Source: Metallyticus violacea (lineage: Eukaryota; Arthropoda; Insecta; Mantodea; Metallyticidae). Taken from it: a stretch of 64,000 nt of DNA. The DNA lies in assembly GCA_030762175.1 (NCBI GenBank), contig CM060831.1, positions 4,231,001 to 4,295,000 of the forward strand. The letters run 5' to 3'. Positions 49,508 through 61,137 of this stretch are shown here, in pieces; within the stretch, counting starts at the first letter, position 1, and the number at the start of each line of letters is the position of its first letter. A program made the translations under genes and the position numbers. The notes beneath the pieces were generated by a model, which was given only the letters and a program-made list of their open reading frames with translations, searched no databases and had not been told where the DNA came from.

Positions 49508-49734
49508 GTCGGGCAGACGTAGGAGCAGCTCTGTTTTTCCTACTCGCGTTACTGAGTTACATGCAGCACCCCTCACATTTGGGACCCACACTTCTGTTCG
49601 GAACATGTGCCACGCTTACTAAGGAGACAGGTCTCACCGTATTTGCCGTCTGTCTCTTCTACGATTTGGTGGCCCTCGCTCCTAGAGGTCCTATACAGGC
49701 TTTGCGGTCGCTACTGGCCCGCCATGGCAACAAG
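49508..49734 (+). CDS. tmtc2: TMTC2 orthologue, coding exon 3
   Basis: Third coding exon, completing G141 and encoding residues 142-216. The acceptor is tttctgtgcag and the donor gtgagt is at 49735, leaving phase 0. It opens with GRADVGAALFFLLALLSY, a conserved TMTC block followed by a membrane segment. A further segment (TLLFGTCATLTKETGLTVFA) follows, with the short KETG element seen across TMTC proteins at a cytosol/lumen turn. It then gives a basic, less conserved stretch (LRSLLARHGNK) before the splice. A reading frame runs on past the donor to 49908 (SSLIPYTS...), but that part has no family similarity and is intronic. Confidence 0.94.
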
Positions 49735-50099
49735 GTGAGTACCAGACGCCAAGATGGTATACTCCCTTATTCTTCCCTAATCCCTTATACTTCTGTTTTA
49801 TACTTTTCTTCCTGCTACCGTTATCTCTCAGGATCCCTCATCCTTTTTGCAGTTTTTTTTTATCACGAGGAGTGTTTAAATAAGGAACAATATTTTTTAC
49901 ACGCATAATTTAAGCGCTAAAATTAAAAATGCAATATTTTGTTAGTTTAATGCTTAGAGTACCATATTTGTTTCATTGTTATTTGCAGTTCTGGAATATA
50001 ACATTTGTGCAAGTTGAGACATGTTCAGTTCCGACTTTAGGAAATTGGAGATGACACGCGAAGAACAGCATAATGTTCTGAAATCCAGCTTTTGTCTCA

Positions 50100-50668
50100 A
50101 AAATCTTCAGCTAAGGTCTAAGCAGTGTTACAGAAAGCCTATAGAGAGTTTGTTTTCCTTAGAGCACAGCTCGAAGATGGTTTAAAGAAGGGAGGCAGTC
50201 AATTTCAAAGAAAGGTGTATCCGGAGCTCCAGTTTGTGCTCTAACAGATAAAAACTTTAACACAGTTGCTGTCATCGTGAGAGCGGATCGTCGAATAAAC
50301 ATTAAGAACACTTTCAGAAATTGATAACCGAAAAGTTGCACATGAGAGGTGTTTGTGCATGGTGGGTTCCAAGACTGCTGCGTGCAGTTGAAGATGAAGT
50401 TACAGCAAGATGCGAAGTTTCTTTCAAAGGTAACCACTGCCATCATTTTGATTCTGAGAACAAACAGCAAAGTTCTATGTGGAAATCAGCAACAAAAGTG
50501 GTTACTGCTGCTGGGAAAGTTATGGTCGTCTCATCTTTCGATATTTAAGGAATTGTTTACCAGCGTGTCGCACCTCTACACACTACTGTAATGGACAATA
50601 CTACAGAGATGTCCTGAAAACTCTACAAGGTTATATCACACATTCCGATCTGTCAACAGTCTGACTAT
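50100..50668 (+). mobile_element. Mariner-like fragment, family Z
   Basis: Matches 40985-41440 (tatagagagtttgttttcct; agcacagctcgaagatggtt). The frame reads VTAAGKVMVVSSFDI (50497-50545) and RDVLKTLQGYITHSDLST (50609-50662), where YYxxVLxxLxxxIxxKRP is usual. The C-terminal half is missing, replaced abruptly by family W sequence. Confidence 0.7.
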
Positions 50669-50689
50669 TGTGTGTGAAGCGTAATCCAT

Positions 50690-51230
50690 AGAATTAGAAA
50701 GTCGATATTGGGATGGCCCAGTTCAAGGCGGCATTCACGTGTTTCAGCTTTGACACCGCACGAAATGATTTCATTCACTGGAAAGGTGATCACTTTAATT
50801 GTTTTTGAACGCAAAAGAAATTCTTACTGCTTGGAGGCACTGAAGACACCGATCGCGGAAAAACGTCCGGAAATGTCCCAAAATTAGGCGTTGTTTCACC
50901 ATGACACTGAGCCGGAGAAATTGACTGAATCACAATTTGAAATGCTTCGCCATTCAATCCATTCACGTGCCCTCGCTCCCTTGAATCTGTTCCCGAAACT
51001 CAAAACTTACTTTGCTAACACAACTTTAAGTGAAAAGAAGAGGTTACACAGGAGGTAAACGAGTAATTTGAGGATCTCGAAGAACCCCCTTACACAAGGA
51101 ATCACGAACCTGTAGAAAAGTTGGAGAAACTTCGATATGACTATTTAGAAAAATAAAGTACGTTGCAAAACTGAACCTGTTCTCTTTAATATCAAATCAT
51201 CCTTGTACGTAGATCACATTTACTTAACAT
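50690..51230 (+). mobile_element. Mariner fragment, family W, C-terminal half
   Basis: Matches 34060-34505: ctggaaaggtgatcacttta; gatcgcggaaaaacgtccgg; aggaggtaaacgagtaattt; and the tail cctgttctctttaatatcaa. The broken frame includes the HDTEPEKLTE (HQDNAPAHT) region and HSRALAPLNLFPKLKTYF (50963-51015). No N-terminal half is visible. Confidence 0.75.
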
Positions 51231-52550
51231 TTCGGCGTCTACTATTACTTTAATTAAATACATTTAGTGAACATTTGTCCAAACGCTTGAATAGTCGCAT
51301 TATTCTTCGTTTTCTTTTTAAGCCATATCCAACATTTTTTCATACATAATGTAAATAAATTTTAATTCAGATTTCAGATATCTTTATTAAAATATTCAAT
51401 GAACTCAACGAATTTTCTCGAAACTAGTGCCGTTAGATTTTATTTGATATACTGCTAATCACAGAAAAGTAATCGTGTTGGTCTGACAGGAAAATTCATT
51501 CTTACGTAAATTTATTCAATTTTTAATCATCTATGTACTGTGTTACTCGCTAGCGAGAGATGACAACGCCAATAAGACGGGTAGGTCTCTGATTCTACGA
51601 GATTTGGGGTGGTAATCTGTTTGCCCTTGGTCAGGCGTAACAAAGTAGCATTGTTATCTGTCAGGCAAGCGGCAACACCCACGGACTTCATTATAATTCC
51701 AGCGCTGTCACTAGCGAATTTTCCAGACAACGAGTATAACATTTTATTTTAATTTTATGCAGAATAAACTCCAACCCAGTTATCAGCGACAACTTGTTCT
51801 AAACTACACATCCATTTAAGAAGTTTATTTTTTATATAACAGAATTATTAACATTATTTATTGTTATAATAAAATGCTAAATTATAACACTAGTTGCACA
51901 AGACTATCATAATAATAATTACGTCAATAAATTGCTTTAAATCAACTTATGTTACAATAACATTAATAGTATTACTGAAAACATAATCATTCATCTTTAA
52001 TGCAGAATACATAATTACAGCATTAATAAAACATAATAAAATAAGACGTAACACGTTAACTTAGTAGTTATGTAGGCATTCACAATGAAAGACGCAAACG
52101 TACGTATTAATCAATTAAAATAAGAATAAGAAAAATCAACTAACAGCTGATTGAAAATGGCTGCTTCTGAGCAGACGGCGGTAGCGTTTATGCATATGCA
52201 AAGTGTAGTAACTAATTTGCTTCGAGTAATATGAGCAAGGATAGCTTCTTATAATGCAATTAATCTTTTGTCCATTGACGCCATTCAGTCTACAGAGTCA
52301 CTGATCTTCAGCTCTCTCTACCATAACTTGCCCTTACACGGAGTACGGAAATCAAGTGCAACTCCTGCTGCTAGCTGCTGCAAGTCCCGAGCGAAGCGAA
52401 GAGAGCTGAAGGTAGGAACCCACAGATATTTAAGGACGTTCTTTAACATTTTAGGTCAGAGGAGAGAACCGAACTACTGTGTGTGGTCGCAGTGTAAATG
52501 TTGCATTATTATTTTAAATAAATCAATTAATTAGCAATTAATATACACCC
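51231..52550. other. No gene recognised
   Basis: AT-rich. A minus frame at 51527-51742 (71 codons) and a plus frame at 52268-52534 (88 codons) have no recognisable motif. Confidence 0.35.
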
Positions 52551-52559
52551 CCTTTCTCC

Positions 52560-53040
52560 ATGAATTAACTGCGAGAGAACGTAGGTTCGCAATTTTCCAA
52601 CAGGACTCTGCTACGGCACATACAGCCCATGTCTCCTTGCATGCAATTCATGATAGGATCATCACTAACAACAAATCGGTCCCCCGATTTAACGCTACGA
52701 TATTTTTATTTTTTGGGTGGGGGGGGGTATTGAAGGAAAAAGTGTAGAAGACAAATCCACAAACACACACACACACACACACACATATTTGATGAACTAA
52801 AAATGATATTTGTGAAGAAATTTCTTCCATTTCTCAGAGGGAACTACAGAGGTAATGGTTAATCTCATAAGCCGATGTCAAAAATGTATGGAAAATGAAG
52901 TGAGGCAGTTCGAGCATCTTCTTGCTTCATAACCTTAGGAGTTAGTAATAACTTAAACGACAATCACAGCTAGGGACTTACTGACTCCCGTTCACCGCGG
53001 TACCGACTGATTGTTACGCGTGTAGGAAAAATCACCAGGC
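52560..53040 (+). mobile_element. Mariner-like relic, family X, C-terminal part
   Basis: Nearly the same as 43435-43812 plus 44405-44460. It reads from ttttccaacaggactctgct, through the cgattt block and IKEKV-like sequence, to RQFEHLLAS (52904-52930), then tcacagctagggacttactg...ccgactgattgttacgcgtg. It contains a (CA)n tract. This copy lacks SINEs and serves as the empty-site reference for the nested copy. Confidence 0.8.
52762..52785. repeat. (CA)n microsatellite
   Basis: Twelve CA units, seen directly; expanded within the mariner-like copy, where the other copies read only cacacaca. Confidence 0.95.
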
Positions 53041-54890
53041 AACTTCATTTGGGAGCTAGAAGAAGATAACGTACTTCCAAAACGTTTTTTTACAATTTTA
53101 ATTTCTAAATATCAATTATTTGTGTTGCTAAATTTTATAAGGACTTTAATGTTAAAGCTCCTGTAATCGAAACATCCCCAATTCGGGTATTAAGAAAATT
53201 ATTAATTTTTTTCTCAGTGACTGAAGAAATGCACCTGTCGGGCGGGAACTGGAAATAACTCACTAAAGTATCTAATTACATCGCCTTCGCGGGTTGTGAA
53301 ACATACTTCATTATTGAGGTGCACACTATCCTGTATTTGACCTAATAAAAAGTTTTGGTGAGCGTTTGCTGTTTCCTTCTAGAGCTCAGACACAAGCAGG
53401 CAAGGTTAAGAAGGGATTACGGACCAGGCTATGAAAAGAAACAAGTGCTTAGGGCAGCGAAAAGTCAAAAGCTGTAATCCTGGGGGTGTCTGTCTGTTCT
53501 CTTTGTGAGCAGGACGGCGGAAATCTTCTTTTACAACGGAACTTAAATGTGTTTTTACACATCGCGATTTCTGTTCTGACTTGTTTCAAATATTCGTTTA
53601 TTTGTTTTAATGAACTCAGAAAAAACGCTTCTTGTTGGCTTTTCTTCGCAATCTCTATCGTAAGAAAATTACCAAATTGGGGAATATGGAGGATGCGGTA
53701 ATACTTTAATGTTTTTTTTTTTTAAACGTTGTCTATTCTTGTAGCATAGTGGCCAGAATCATGTAACTTCGTCTTTCATCCTGGGTGATTTTACTCCGTT
53801 GTTTGAATACTTCTGAAAGACAGGTTTTCCGCAGTGACGGTACATTTGTTTCTTATGTACTCCTTTGTTGGGCAAAACTTCTTAACCCAAAGTACCAAAG
53901 TTGGTTCTTGGTTAATAACGGTAAATTTAGGTTTCATCAGTCAGCATAGGCTGATATTTTAGTCAGTGAGAGACTGTGGAATCCGAAGCAAACATTGCTT
54001 TGAGATATAGAGGTAGTGGAACGATCGTCTGTGCTGCTATTTACCATATTCGAACTTTCAACAGTCTGAACCAAAGACATGTATCCATTAGGTGATCCTG
54101 ACGAGATGCCCCCCCCCCCCCGCCCAGTTATCTTATTTTAGTCCAGTTTTACACTACTTTCTTTGCAACAATGTTGTAATTATTCAGGTGATGATCTATC
54201 ATTAAAGTTTGTGTGAAACTCCACAAATCCTTTACCGAGATGATGAAAGAAGCTTTTGTATATACTTTTTTAAGCCGCACTCAGTACTATCAGTGTTTAA
54301 GAGGAAAAGCGAATATTAACGGAAATAAAAGGAATGTGGCATTTTTTAAAAACCTTCTTTATTTACTGCATGCTCCATTACTATAATAATTAGTAACGCT
54401 GCTATCATTTTACTGTCACATGTTATCCTTAATACTATTTTTTAACAGTGTTACATTCTTATTCTAACCTAATCGTCATATTTTGAAGATTGTCGAAATT
54501 ATCACCATATGCAAATCTATTACATTACAATTAATTACATCAACGTTTTTAGTCAAGTAGGCATTTATGTTATTTACAAAATTCCAATAGCTATCTTGTT
54601 CACAATTTAATACCAATGGCCATTTCTTTAGACTCATTTTTACGCCCCATAGTTAGTTTGCATTAATTTGAAAACTATCAAAATTGATACTTTTTTCAAA
54701 TAGGAATGTGTCATGTGGATCCCCATCTACCTTCCCCTCTCCCACATTCAGATTGTGAGGATAAACAACCCCTCCCATGTACAGGCAGCCAGTCGTTACC
54801 ATGGAGCTGGAGAGAGAGCATGTTCGTGCTGGGATTTCAAGAGTGAGTCCCAAAGCCTTGAGCTCTTGTAGTAGGCATTTCATCTTGGGC
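53041..54890. other. No gene recognised
   Basis: AT-rich with a short poly-C run at 54110-54121. The frames at 53486-53701 (+) and 54653-54883 (-) have no recognisable motif. Parts probably derive from older DNA transposons, but I cannot show it. Confidence 0.35.
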
Positions 54891-54899
54891 TACAGCTTT

Positions 54900-55790
54900 C
54901 CGCATTTAAAAGGTGCCGAACTTCACTGAAAAATGAAGATAGAAGTCCGCTTCCTGCAACGTCAGCGACTAGGAAAACAGTCACAGTGGAAAAATGTATG
55001 AGGAAAACAATAGCGTAACATGTAAGGACATCGAGGTAGCCTTCCAGATTGGATCGCCAGCAGTATCAAAAATCCTGCACAATCACCTTCGTGTCAGGAA
55101 GGTTTCCCCCCGTTAGGTGCTCCACCATTTGACATAGGCATAAAAGCCCAGCAACGTCGAATGGTGTGAAGAAATGCTGCAGAGATCGACGGAGGGAGCT
55201 CAAGGTGTGTTTCTGATGTCTCACAGGTGATAAAACAATATCACCCGGAGACAGTCGGCAGTTTCGATCTTTCCAGAAGACGATCCATCAACGAAAGTTA
55301 AGAGGTGTGGAAGTGTTGGGAAGGACATGGCCACAATTCTCTGCAGCGGCAAAGGACAGTTTCTGCTCAGTGCTAAACCACAGTCTACCTGCCGAAAGTT
55401 TTTGGTAAGTTTTGAGAACGCCGTTCAAGGACAGGACTGAAAGGGAGGTCTTGTTTCACCGCGAAAACGCCTTCGCCCATACAGCTAACATCACATTCAT
55501 TCCTGGAGTACAATAGGGTCAGATCAATGACTCATCTTCCCTACAGCCCTGACCTGGCTCCATTCAATTATTCTCTCTTCAGCAGTGGATAGAAATCGCA
55601 TGCGAGGAAAGCGATTTTCCTCTGTGGTTGTATATGAAAAGGAACCTTTCACCCTTGAGGAAAATGAGAGGCAGGGGTGTTTTGAAAAGTAGTTTATGAG
55701 GGTGAGAAAGTGTATAGATTGTAGGTGGCGAGTACTTTGAAAAGATGCAAGAGTCGGAATGAGTAAAATTAATTGAGCGCTTAATCATAA
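54900..55790 (+). mobile_element. Mariner-like relic
   Basis: The + strand, with frameshifts, reads SIKNPAQSPSCQEGF (the SxHxILHxxLxxRKV region), FLMSHR-like, and KQYHPETVGSFDLS (the YHPETKRQSxxW block, 55229-55268). It continues SNRVRSMTHLPYSPDLAPFN (about 55510-55570), the catalytic PYSPDLAPCD block, and ends with a YEGEKVYRL-type C-terminus near 55715. Confidence 0.75.
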
Positions 55791-56039
55791 AATGTACACA
55801 AACATTGTCTAACGAAAAAAAGGCATTTAAATAAAATTCTTGGTGTATCTAAACAAATGATAAACGCGGAGTAAATATGGCTGTTTTGTTCACTCTATCT
55901 TCCTACTTTTACCGTATCATAAATTATTATTTATTAATTAAATCATTACGTTGCAAAATAATAAATAAGTACCTTTTATATAGATATCTAGTGGCTTTTC
56001 TCTGTTAAAACATTAAGAGTAACGGTAAGAGATATTTTA

Positions 56040-57110
56040 ATAAACGGAATGCTCAACGAATCATTTAAGTCCAGATGTGATGTTTACAGCAAATACAATA
56101 ATCAGAAATAGGAAAGCACAAGCCGATGCTACTAGAGGCCTGAATACCGGAAGAAACATTGTAATCAGGCTGTGGAAGCGATATCAAGAATTTGGAGTCC
56201 AGAAGAACCACATCCAGATAAACCAAGGTCTACAGCTTCTGCTAAGTTAATTCAAGGAATGGTTTACCAGCATTTTTTAAAGTGTTTGATGCCCGTTTTC
56301 ACCGCTGGGATACCATAGCGGTGAAAACAGTGATACACTAGTGATACGCGAGATGTATTGTAAATTGCGATTTTATTTTGTTTTATTATTTTTTTTAAGG
56401 AAGGGAACGTTCCAGGCCTAAGTTTAGGGTAACTCCCCAACATTTGCTATTTATGGGGACTAAGAAAAACTCTGCAAAAACCAGGAGGACTGTCTTGGCG
56501 GGAATCGAACCCCAGATCTCTCGCTCATGAATCCGCCCTTAACAACCTTGGCCACCTATGTTGGTATTTACCAGCATTATCGTTATCTGCATACTACAGA
56601 GATGTCCTAAAACCTCTGCAAAGCCACATATCCATGCAACAAGCTGGCCGCACATTCGCAAAAGTCGTGAAGCGCTTCTTCAACCTCCCTATAGATTTAG
56701 CCCCATGGGACTTTTATCTTTTCCTCAAATTGAACAAAACCTTTTCATGGCAGACATTTTCCATCAGTAGCAAGATGAAGGCTATGTAGGCGATTCTGGA
56801 GTTTCCAGCATGGTTTTAAAAACATGGCAGAAACACTGGGACAGGAACATTGCGCTCTACGGGAACCACTTTGAGAAATATCATCAAAATTACGAGATAT
56901 TTGTATTGAGCAGCTCTCGTTTAAATTTCCTCTATCTCAAGAAAAGGATATATGAGGCTTTTTCACAATTCTGCTTGCGGCATCTATGTTTTCAGATGAA
57001 TCCATGCCGTGATTTGCCTGCTTTTAAACTTGCGATGTCAGCTTTGACAGAAAAACTCCCTCCCTCCAAATTGAACAATAACAGATACACAAATAGTTGT
57101 AAGTAAGAAG
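56040..57110 (+). mobile_element. Mariner-like relic, family Z, interrupted by a SINE
   Basis: The left part reads IVIRLWKRYQEFGVQ (56159-56203), the IVxxxxxRFxETGSV helix-turn-helix region. The sequence aaggaatggtttaccagcat is interrupted by a SINE at 56275-56566 and then resumes. Resumed sequence reads YRDVLKPLQSHIS-like (56595), the catalytic CDFYLFPQIEQNLF-like block (56710-56750), and LREPL.EISSKLRDI.C-type C-terminus. A 98-codon frame (56810-57106) is an alternative frame over the 3' part. Confidence 0.75.
56275..56566 (-). mobile_element. tRNA-derived SINE, family 1 (minus)
   Basis: A 292-bp copy flanked by a perfect 12-bp target-site duplication, tttaccagcatt, at 56263-56274 and 56567-56578. 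Minus orientation: the T-rich 3' end is at 56275, the core tccaggcctaagtttagggt is at 56410-56429, then box B (ggaatcgaacccc) and box A (ccttggccac) of the tRNA-like head. It is homologous to both SINE copies at 43.8-44.4 kb. Confidence 0.92.
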
Positions 57111-57529
57111 AGGAACCATTTAAACTTATCATGGCCTCCTTTCAAGAGGCGTTTAAAACTTCCATAATAAAATTAAAACACGTAGAAAAGTTTACGCGTC
57201 ATTTTTTCTAAAGTTCCATTGTGTAAAATTGAATCACGGATGAATACATTCGGTTACTTTCAGTAGTCATTCGCTAGCCTCGTCCTTTTCACTGCGGTAG
57301 GCGACTTGTCTGCAACAGTTGAGTAATCGCGTCGTTATAGTGTACCCCACCTGTTGATTGCGCACGCGATACAAAGTTTCCGTCAGCTTGGTGAAACAAT
57401 ATCCCCTACGTTAAGCAGCACAGAACTTGGTCACTCTTCTTTCCTTCCATATTTGCGCGACGTGAAGCAACAGTCAGAGAATTGTCTTCCTTTCACTATT
57501 TGTGTAGTAACGCTAGGAGGAGTGGCCAC

Positions 57530-58470
57530 AAATTAAGCGTTGATTTTGTAGAAACTGGGGTTAATATTTGTATGCCAGCGTATTGTAGATGTAAACGTTG
57601 TAGTTGCTGCTGGTATGACTACAGCTCAACAAGTGTTCTGCTGTTACACATAACTGAACATGCTGGAGAGGGTAGCCATTGTGACGTGGAGGTTGCAAGG
57701 GTCGTCTTGTCGTGAGATTCGGAAGAAATTTGTCGCCAGTTATAATAAACCTGAACCTACAACAAAACAATCAAACAGTTGGTGAAAAGTTCAAGTGTAC
57801 TAGGACCTTTAAGAACGAGCCTGGACAAGGCCGTCCATCAACCTCTGATGACAGAATTGCAGCCACTATGACAACGCAGTTCAAAATCGTGCGGCGTTTG
57901 CCACGAGAACTGAACATTGGAAGGTGTTGCGGCGTTACACTCTGAAAGGTTAGCAGACATAACAGCACCTTCTGGGCTGACTCACAGTCTAGTGGATCAC
58001 TTGCAATTCCACCGAGACTCTCCCATACGGCCCATTCTTTTTCGCCGTAAATACCATTAATGGGGTAATGTGCCTGGATATGCGACAATATCCAGGATGA
58101 ATGTGTGAACACTGTCTACGTACAGCAGGATGGGGCACCGAGACATACCATAGATGTTCGCACGTGTTTCCTGGAAGGTGGATTGGGCGCGCAGGACCCT
58201 TGCCTCACACCAATGGACTTCTTTGTGAGGGGATTTATCAGGGACGTATGTTCCGACAGCGCATTGCCACATTGACGGAGCTCCGAGACCGAAGTAGACA
58301 AGCTGCTGCAGCCATAACACCACGAATATGTTTCGTGCCTCAGTTGACAGATGCGGGGTGTGTCGCGATGTGATTGAGGCTCATGTTGAAGTAACATATA
58401 TAATTGCCAACATTAACATTCAGTCACTATTTCAACAAAATTGATAGTGAATTTCTGAACACTGTTTATT
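57530..58470 (+). mobile_element. IS630/mariner-like relic (distinct branch)
   Basis: The + strand reads EICRQL (57720) and KTIKQLVKSSSVLG then FKNEPGQGRPSTSDDRIAAT (57811-57875), the N-terminal DNA-binding region. IVRRLPRELNIG (57888) follows, then the catalytic region: VQQDGAPRHTIDVRTCF (58117-58170) and GRAGPLPHTNGLL/CLTPMDFFVRGFI (58180-58230), the WPPRSPDLTPMDFFLWG block. It ends with QMRGVSRCD near 58350 (CRxRxxxC). Deletions remove the first catalytic block. Confidence 0.8.
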
Positions 58471-58639
58471 TCTAGCTATGGATATTTCCTGTGATGCCGA
58501 AGAGAAACGACGTTCTTCATTGTTAGGGGAACCTTCGTAGACATGCCAGTAAAATTCTCTCCTATACCTTCACTCTATGTGCCAAATGATTGCGTTAAAG
58601 AACACGGTGCGAACACAAATAGTGGATCTCGACTGGATC

Positions 58640-58910
58640 AATCAGTCTGTCCTGATGATCTAGTGGTACCATACTTGCCTCGTAGACCGAACATCGCGCC
58701 AGGATCAATGGGTTTTTTTCGAGCGTAAAAATCCTATGTTTGACTTCCTTCGGAAAGGAAGTAAAGCCGTGGATCCCGTGTTGTATATTTACGGCGCGTA
58801 AAAACTTCACCCTGAAAGAAGAGGCCCCTGAGCAAAATTTATCGGCCATTTCACGTCTTGAGTTGAATAAAACGCCGATGACCTGAGTTGTTAAAGTGCA
58901 TTCTTAAATA
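58640..58910 (+). mobile_element. tRNA-derived SINE, family 2 (plus)
   Basis: The head has a box A-like gatgatctagtggtaccata and a degraded box B near cgcgccaggatcaatgggtt. The core (gtaaagccgtggatcccgtg) and tail (aaataaaccaaatcaac) match the minus-strand copy at 19097-19390. Target duplications were not identified. Confidence 0.75.
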
Positions 58911-61137
58911 AACCAAATCAACAAATAGACTGAATCAACAAGCATCGGACGGTGAGTGAATACCTCCATTTGAAGGACATGTCGCGGAGTACAGGCCTAA
59001 GAATGTCGAAGAGGGCTCGTAGAGTTCTTTATTAAAAAGCTCTCAAGGAAAGATAAGATGGGGCATTTGCACTGACTGTTGGAGACTTTCTATGCATACA
59101 ATTAATATTGATAATCGTTTCAGTCGCCGGGTTGCTGCAGTGTTCTATTGTCGATGGATATTTCGGGCTAGTCCATGTAAAACCGAACAACAAATCTCCT
59201 AAACTCTGTGAGAGAGTAAGCTTCGTACAAAATGTGGAAATTGTTCTTTCACACTAGGACATAAATTGGAAATGAAGAATCATACTTGAAAAATTCGGGT
59301 AATGGCCGGAATTGAACTACGCATTTTCAGTTTCCAGGCTGACGTTCTAACCAAATGCGCTACCGTGTATTTCTCCAAGCAGAAACTACAAAACTCTCTT
59401 ATCTGATTCTACAGGATGAACAATGCTTGACGCAACCGCGGTACCGGCCGGCAGAGCTAATTCGGCGTATATTTCCCCTCCGCGAGGCTTCAGTGTGAGT
59501 TGAAATATTGCACAAGCAGTACAGCGTATTGAGTGAAAGTGTATTAAGTGAACCTTGCCGCCGCGAAACCGGTTGCGTGAAGGATTGTTCACCCCGTACA
59601 TATCCCGGAGACCTCTCATAGGGAGATCTGCAGGCATTAGTGAAGTGTTTTCAATCGCAGTGTATATATTTTATAAATAAAAATATTATTTTATTCATTC
59701 TGGTAGAATCAGGCAAGAGAAGTTCGTGACTCCGTGCTTGGAAGACTGAAGATCCGTGGTTCCAATCCCGGTTATGACCCGAAATGTAGTTTCTGTATTA
59801 AAGGAGATTATTTTTGAGTTTTCGAAATAAATAGCCCTGAAATGTTTCGCAGGTTATAAACCACCGCTGATTGGATGTTTACTGTAAACAGACTGCTATT
59901 AAATATTGTTTTAGTTTTAAGGAGTTGGTTTTCCAATTAGTTTGTTTCACCATCTTGCAGTCACTTTAAAATATTTTACAATCTATGTATAGAATAAGGC
60001 AGCGATTTCGATTATTGATCTCTTTAAAGGAAAGCGAGAAAATAAACCTGGAATGTATGAGTGTTTCAAATCAATTCCGCTCGCCTGCATTTTCTTCAGT
60101 GAACGAACGCATGGTGTGCGGTCTTGCAGCGGGAGTGTGCTAAACAGTTATATATCCGCGCATGTGCTGTATGCCAACAACCGTGCACCGTGCACTAAAT
60201 TAATTTTTTGTAAGCTGTTGCTGATATCGGACTATATTTTTGAAACTGCTCCATTCTTAAAGTTGAATATTTTATGTGTATTTCAACATTTTAAAATGTT
60301 CAAACACACATCTTTAAAATAGTTATAATGAAATAACAACCCTTTGGTCGTATTGTGAACGAACCATACTTTTATCCTTTCCCCTGTTCTGTATCTGTCT
60401 GCTGACCGTAGCAGCCTCCCTCAATTACCTTTCTCTCTCTCGTTAAATTATTGGCAGCACACTCCTGAGATGGGGTTACAACCTTATGAAATTTTGGCAT
60501 CCATGTCTATACATTTTGTTGATAACAGGTAATTCTTAGATACATTCATGTAATATTATCCATTAAAAAATTAAACTAAGCTGTCTATGCATGCTGACCT
60601 GACAAGACAACAGAGGTTGCTGCAAGCTGTTAATGCTAATTAGAAGCAGTTGCTGTAGATCGTGCAGCAAGTTGACATGTTGCATCACTTTGATCTCGAG
60701 ACAAAACATAATCTCGGATGTGAAAGCATCGCTTCTTTTCAAAAACGTAGGTTGCAGAAATTCGCCGAGGTGACGCGTTCATCTTCTGGGATGCAGGAGG
60801 TTGGTTACTGCGATCAACATATAATACCCGGCTTTTGCAATAGGAAACGAAGAAAACGAGACGTGTAAAATGCGCGCGCACAGTTTTCCTGTATCCTTTG
60901 CAATGCTGCTGCGTAACGGATGGTTCAAACTAGCCCGTCATCTGCGATATTCACCGGCTGTGTCACAACTTTAAAGGGCGGCAATTTCAGAAAATGAAAT
61001 GCTGGCAAGAGATTACGTTCAAAATAAATTGCTGTTATCAAGTTTCTGCTGTATCTACTTGCCCTCTTATGTGAGTGTCACTTCCCCACTAGTGCAGCGG
61101 CACATACCTGTATCAGCAGAGCTGTCACGTGTTGCAG
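58911..61137. other. End of tmtc2 intron 3; no gene recognised
   Basis: It holds a minus-strand tRNA-like head at 59295-59368 and a second tRNA-like box B (ggttccaatcccgg) near 59755 on the + strand. These may be ends of further SINEs. The frames at 59386-59637 (-), 60053-60322 (+) and 60636-60881 (-) have no recognisable motif. Confidence 0.4.
59295..59368 (-). mobile_element. tRNA-like SINE head or tRNA relic
   Basis: The minus strand has box A tagcgcatttggttagaacg (reverse complement of 59343-59362) and box B agttcaattccgg (59306-59319), spaced as in a tRNA gene. The cloverleaf is imperfect and I see no clean acceptor stem, so a SINE head is more likely than a working tRNA. Confidence 0.5.

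Larger units (their letters stand above)
49735..61137 (+). other. tmtc2: TMTC2 intron 3 (11.4 kb)
   Basis: GT-AG intron, phase 0. It is filled by at least six decayed mariner-like copies (about 50100, 50690, 52560, 54900, 56040 and 57530) and two tRNA-derived SINEs (56275 and 58640). The DUF1736 core is therefore separated from the N-terminal exons by a long transposon landing zone. Confidence 0.85.

Noticed and set aside
54653..54883. 76-codon minus-strand frame upstream of a mariner-like copy.
   Set aside because: No motif, no splice or start support; overlaps sequence likely derived from repeats.
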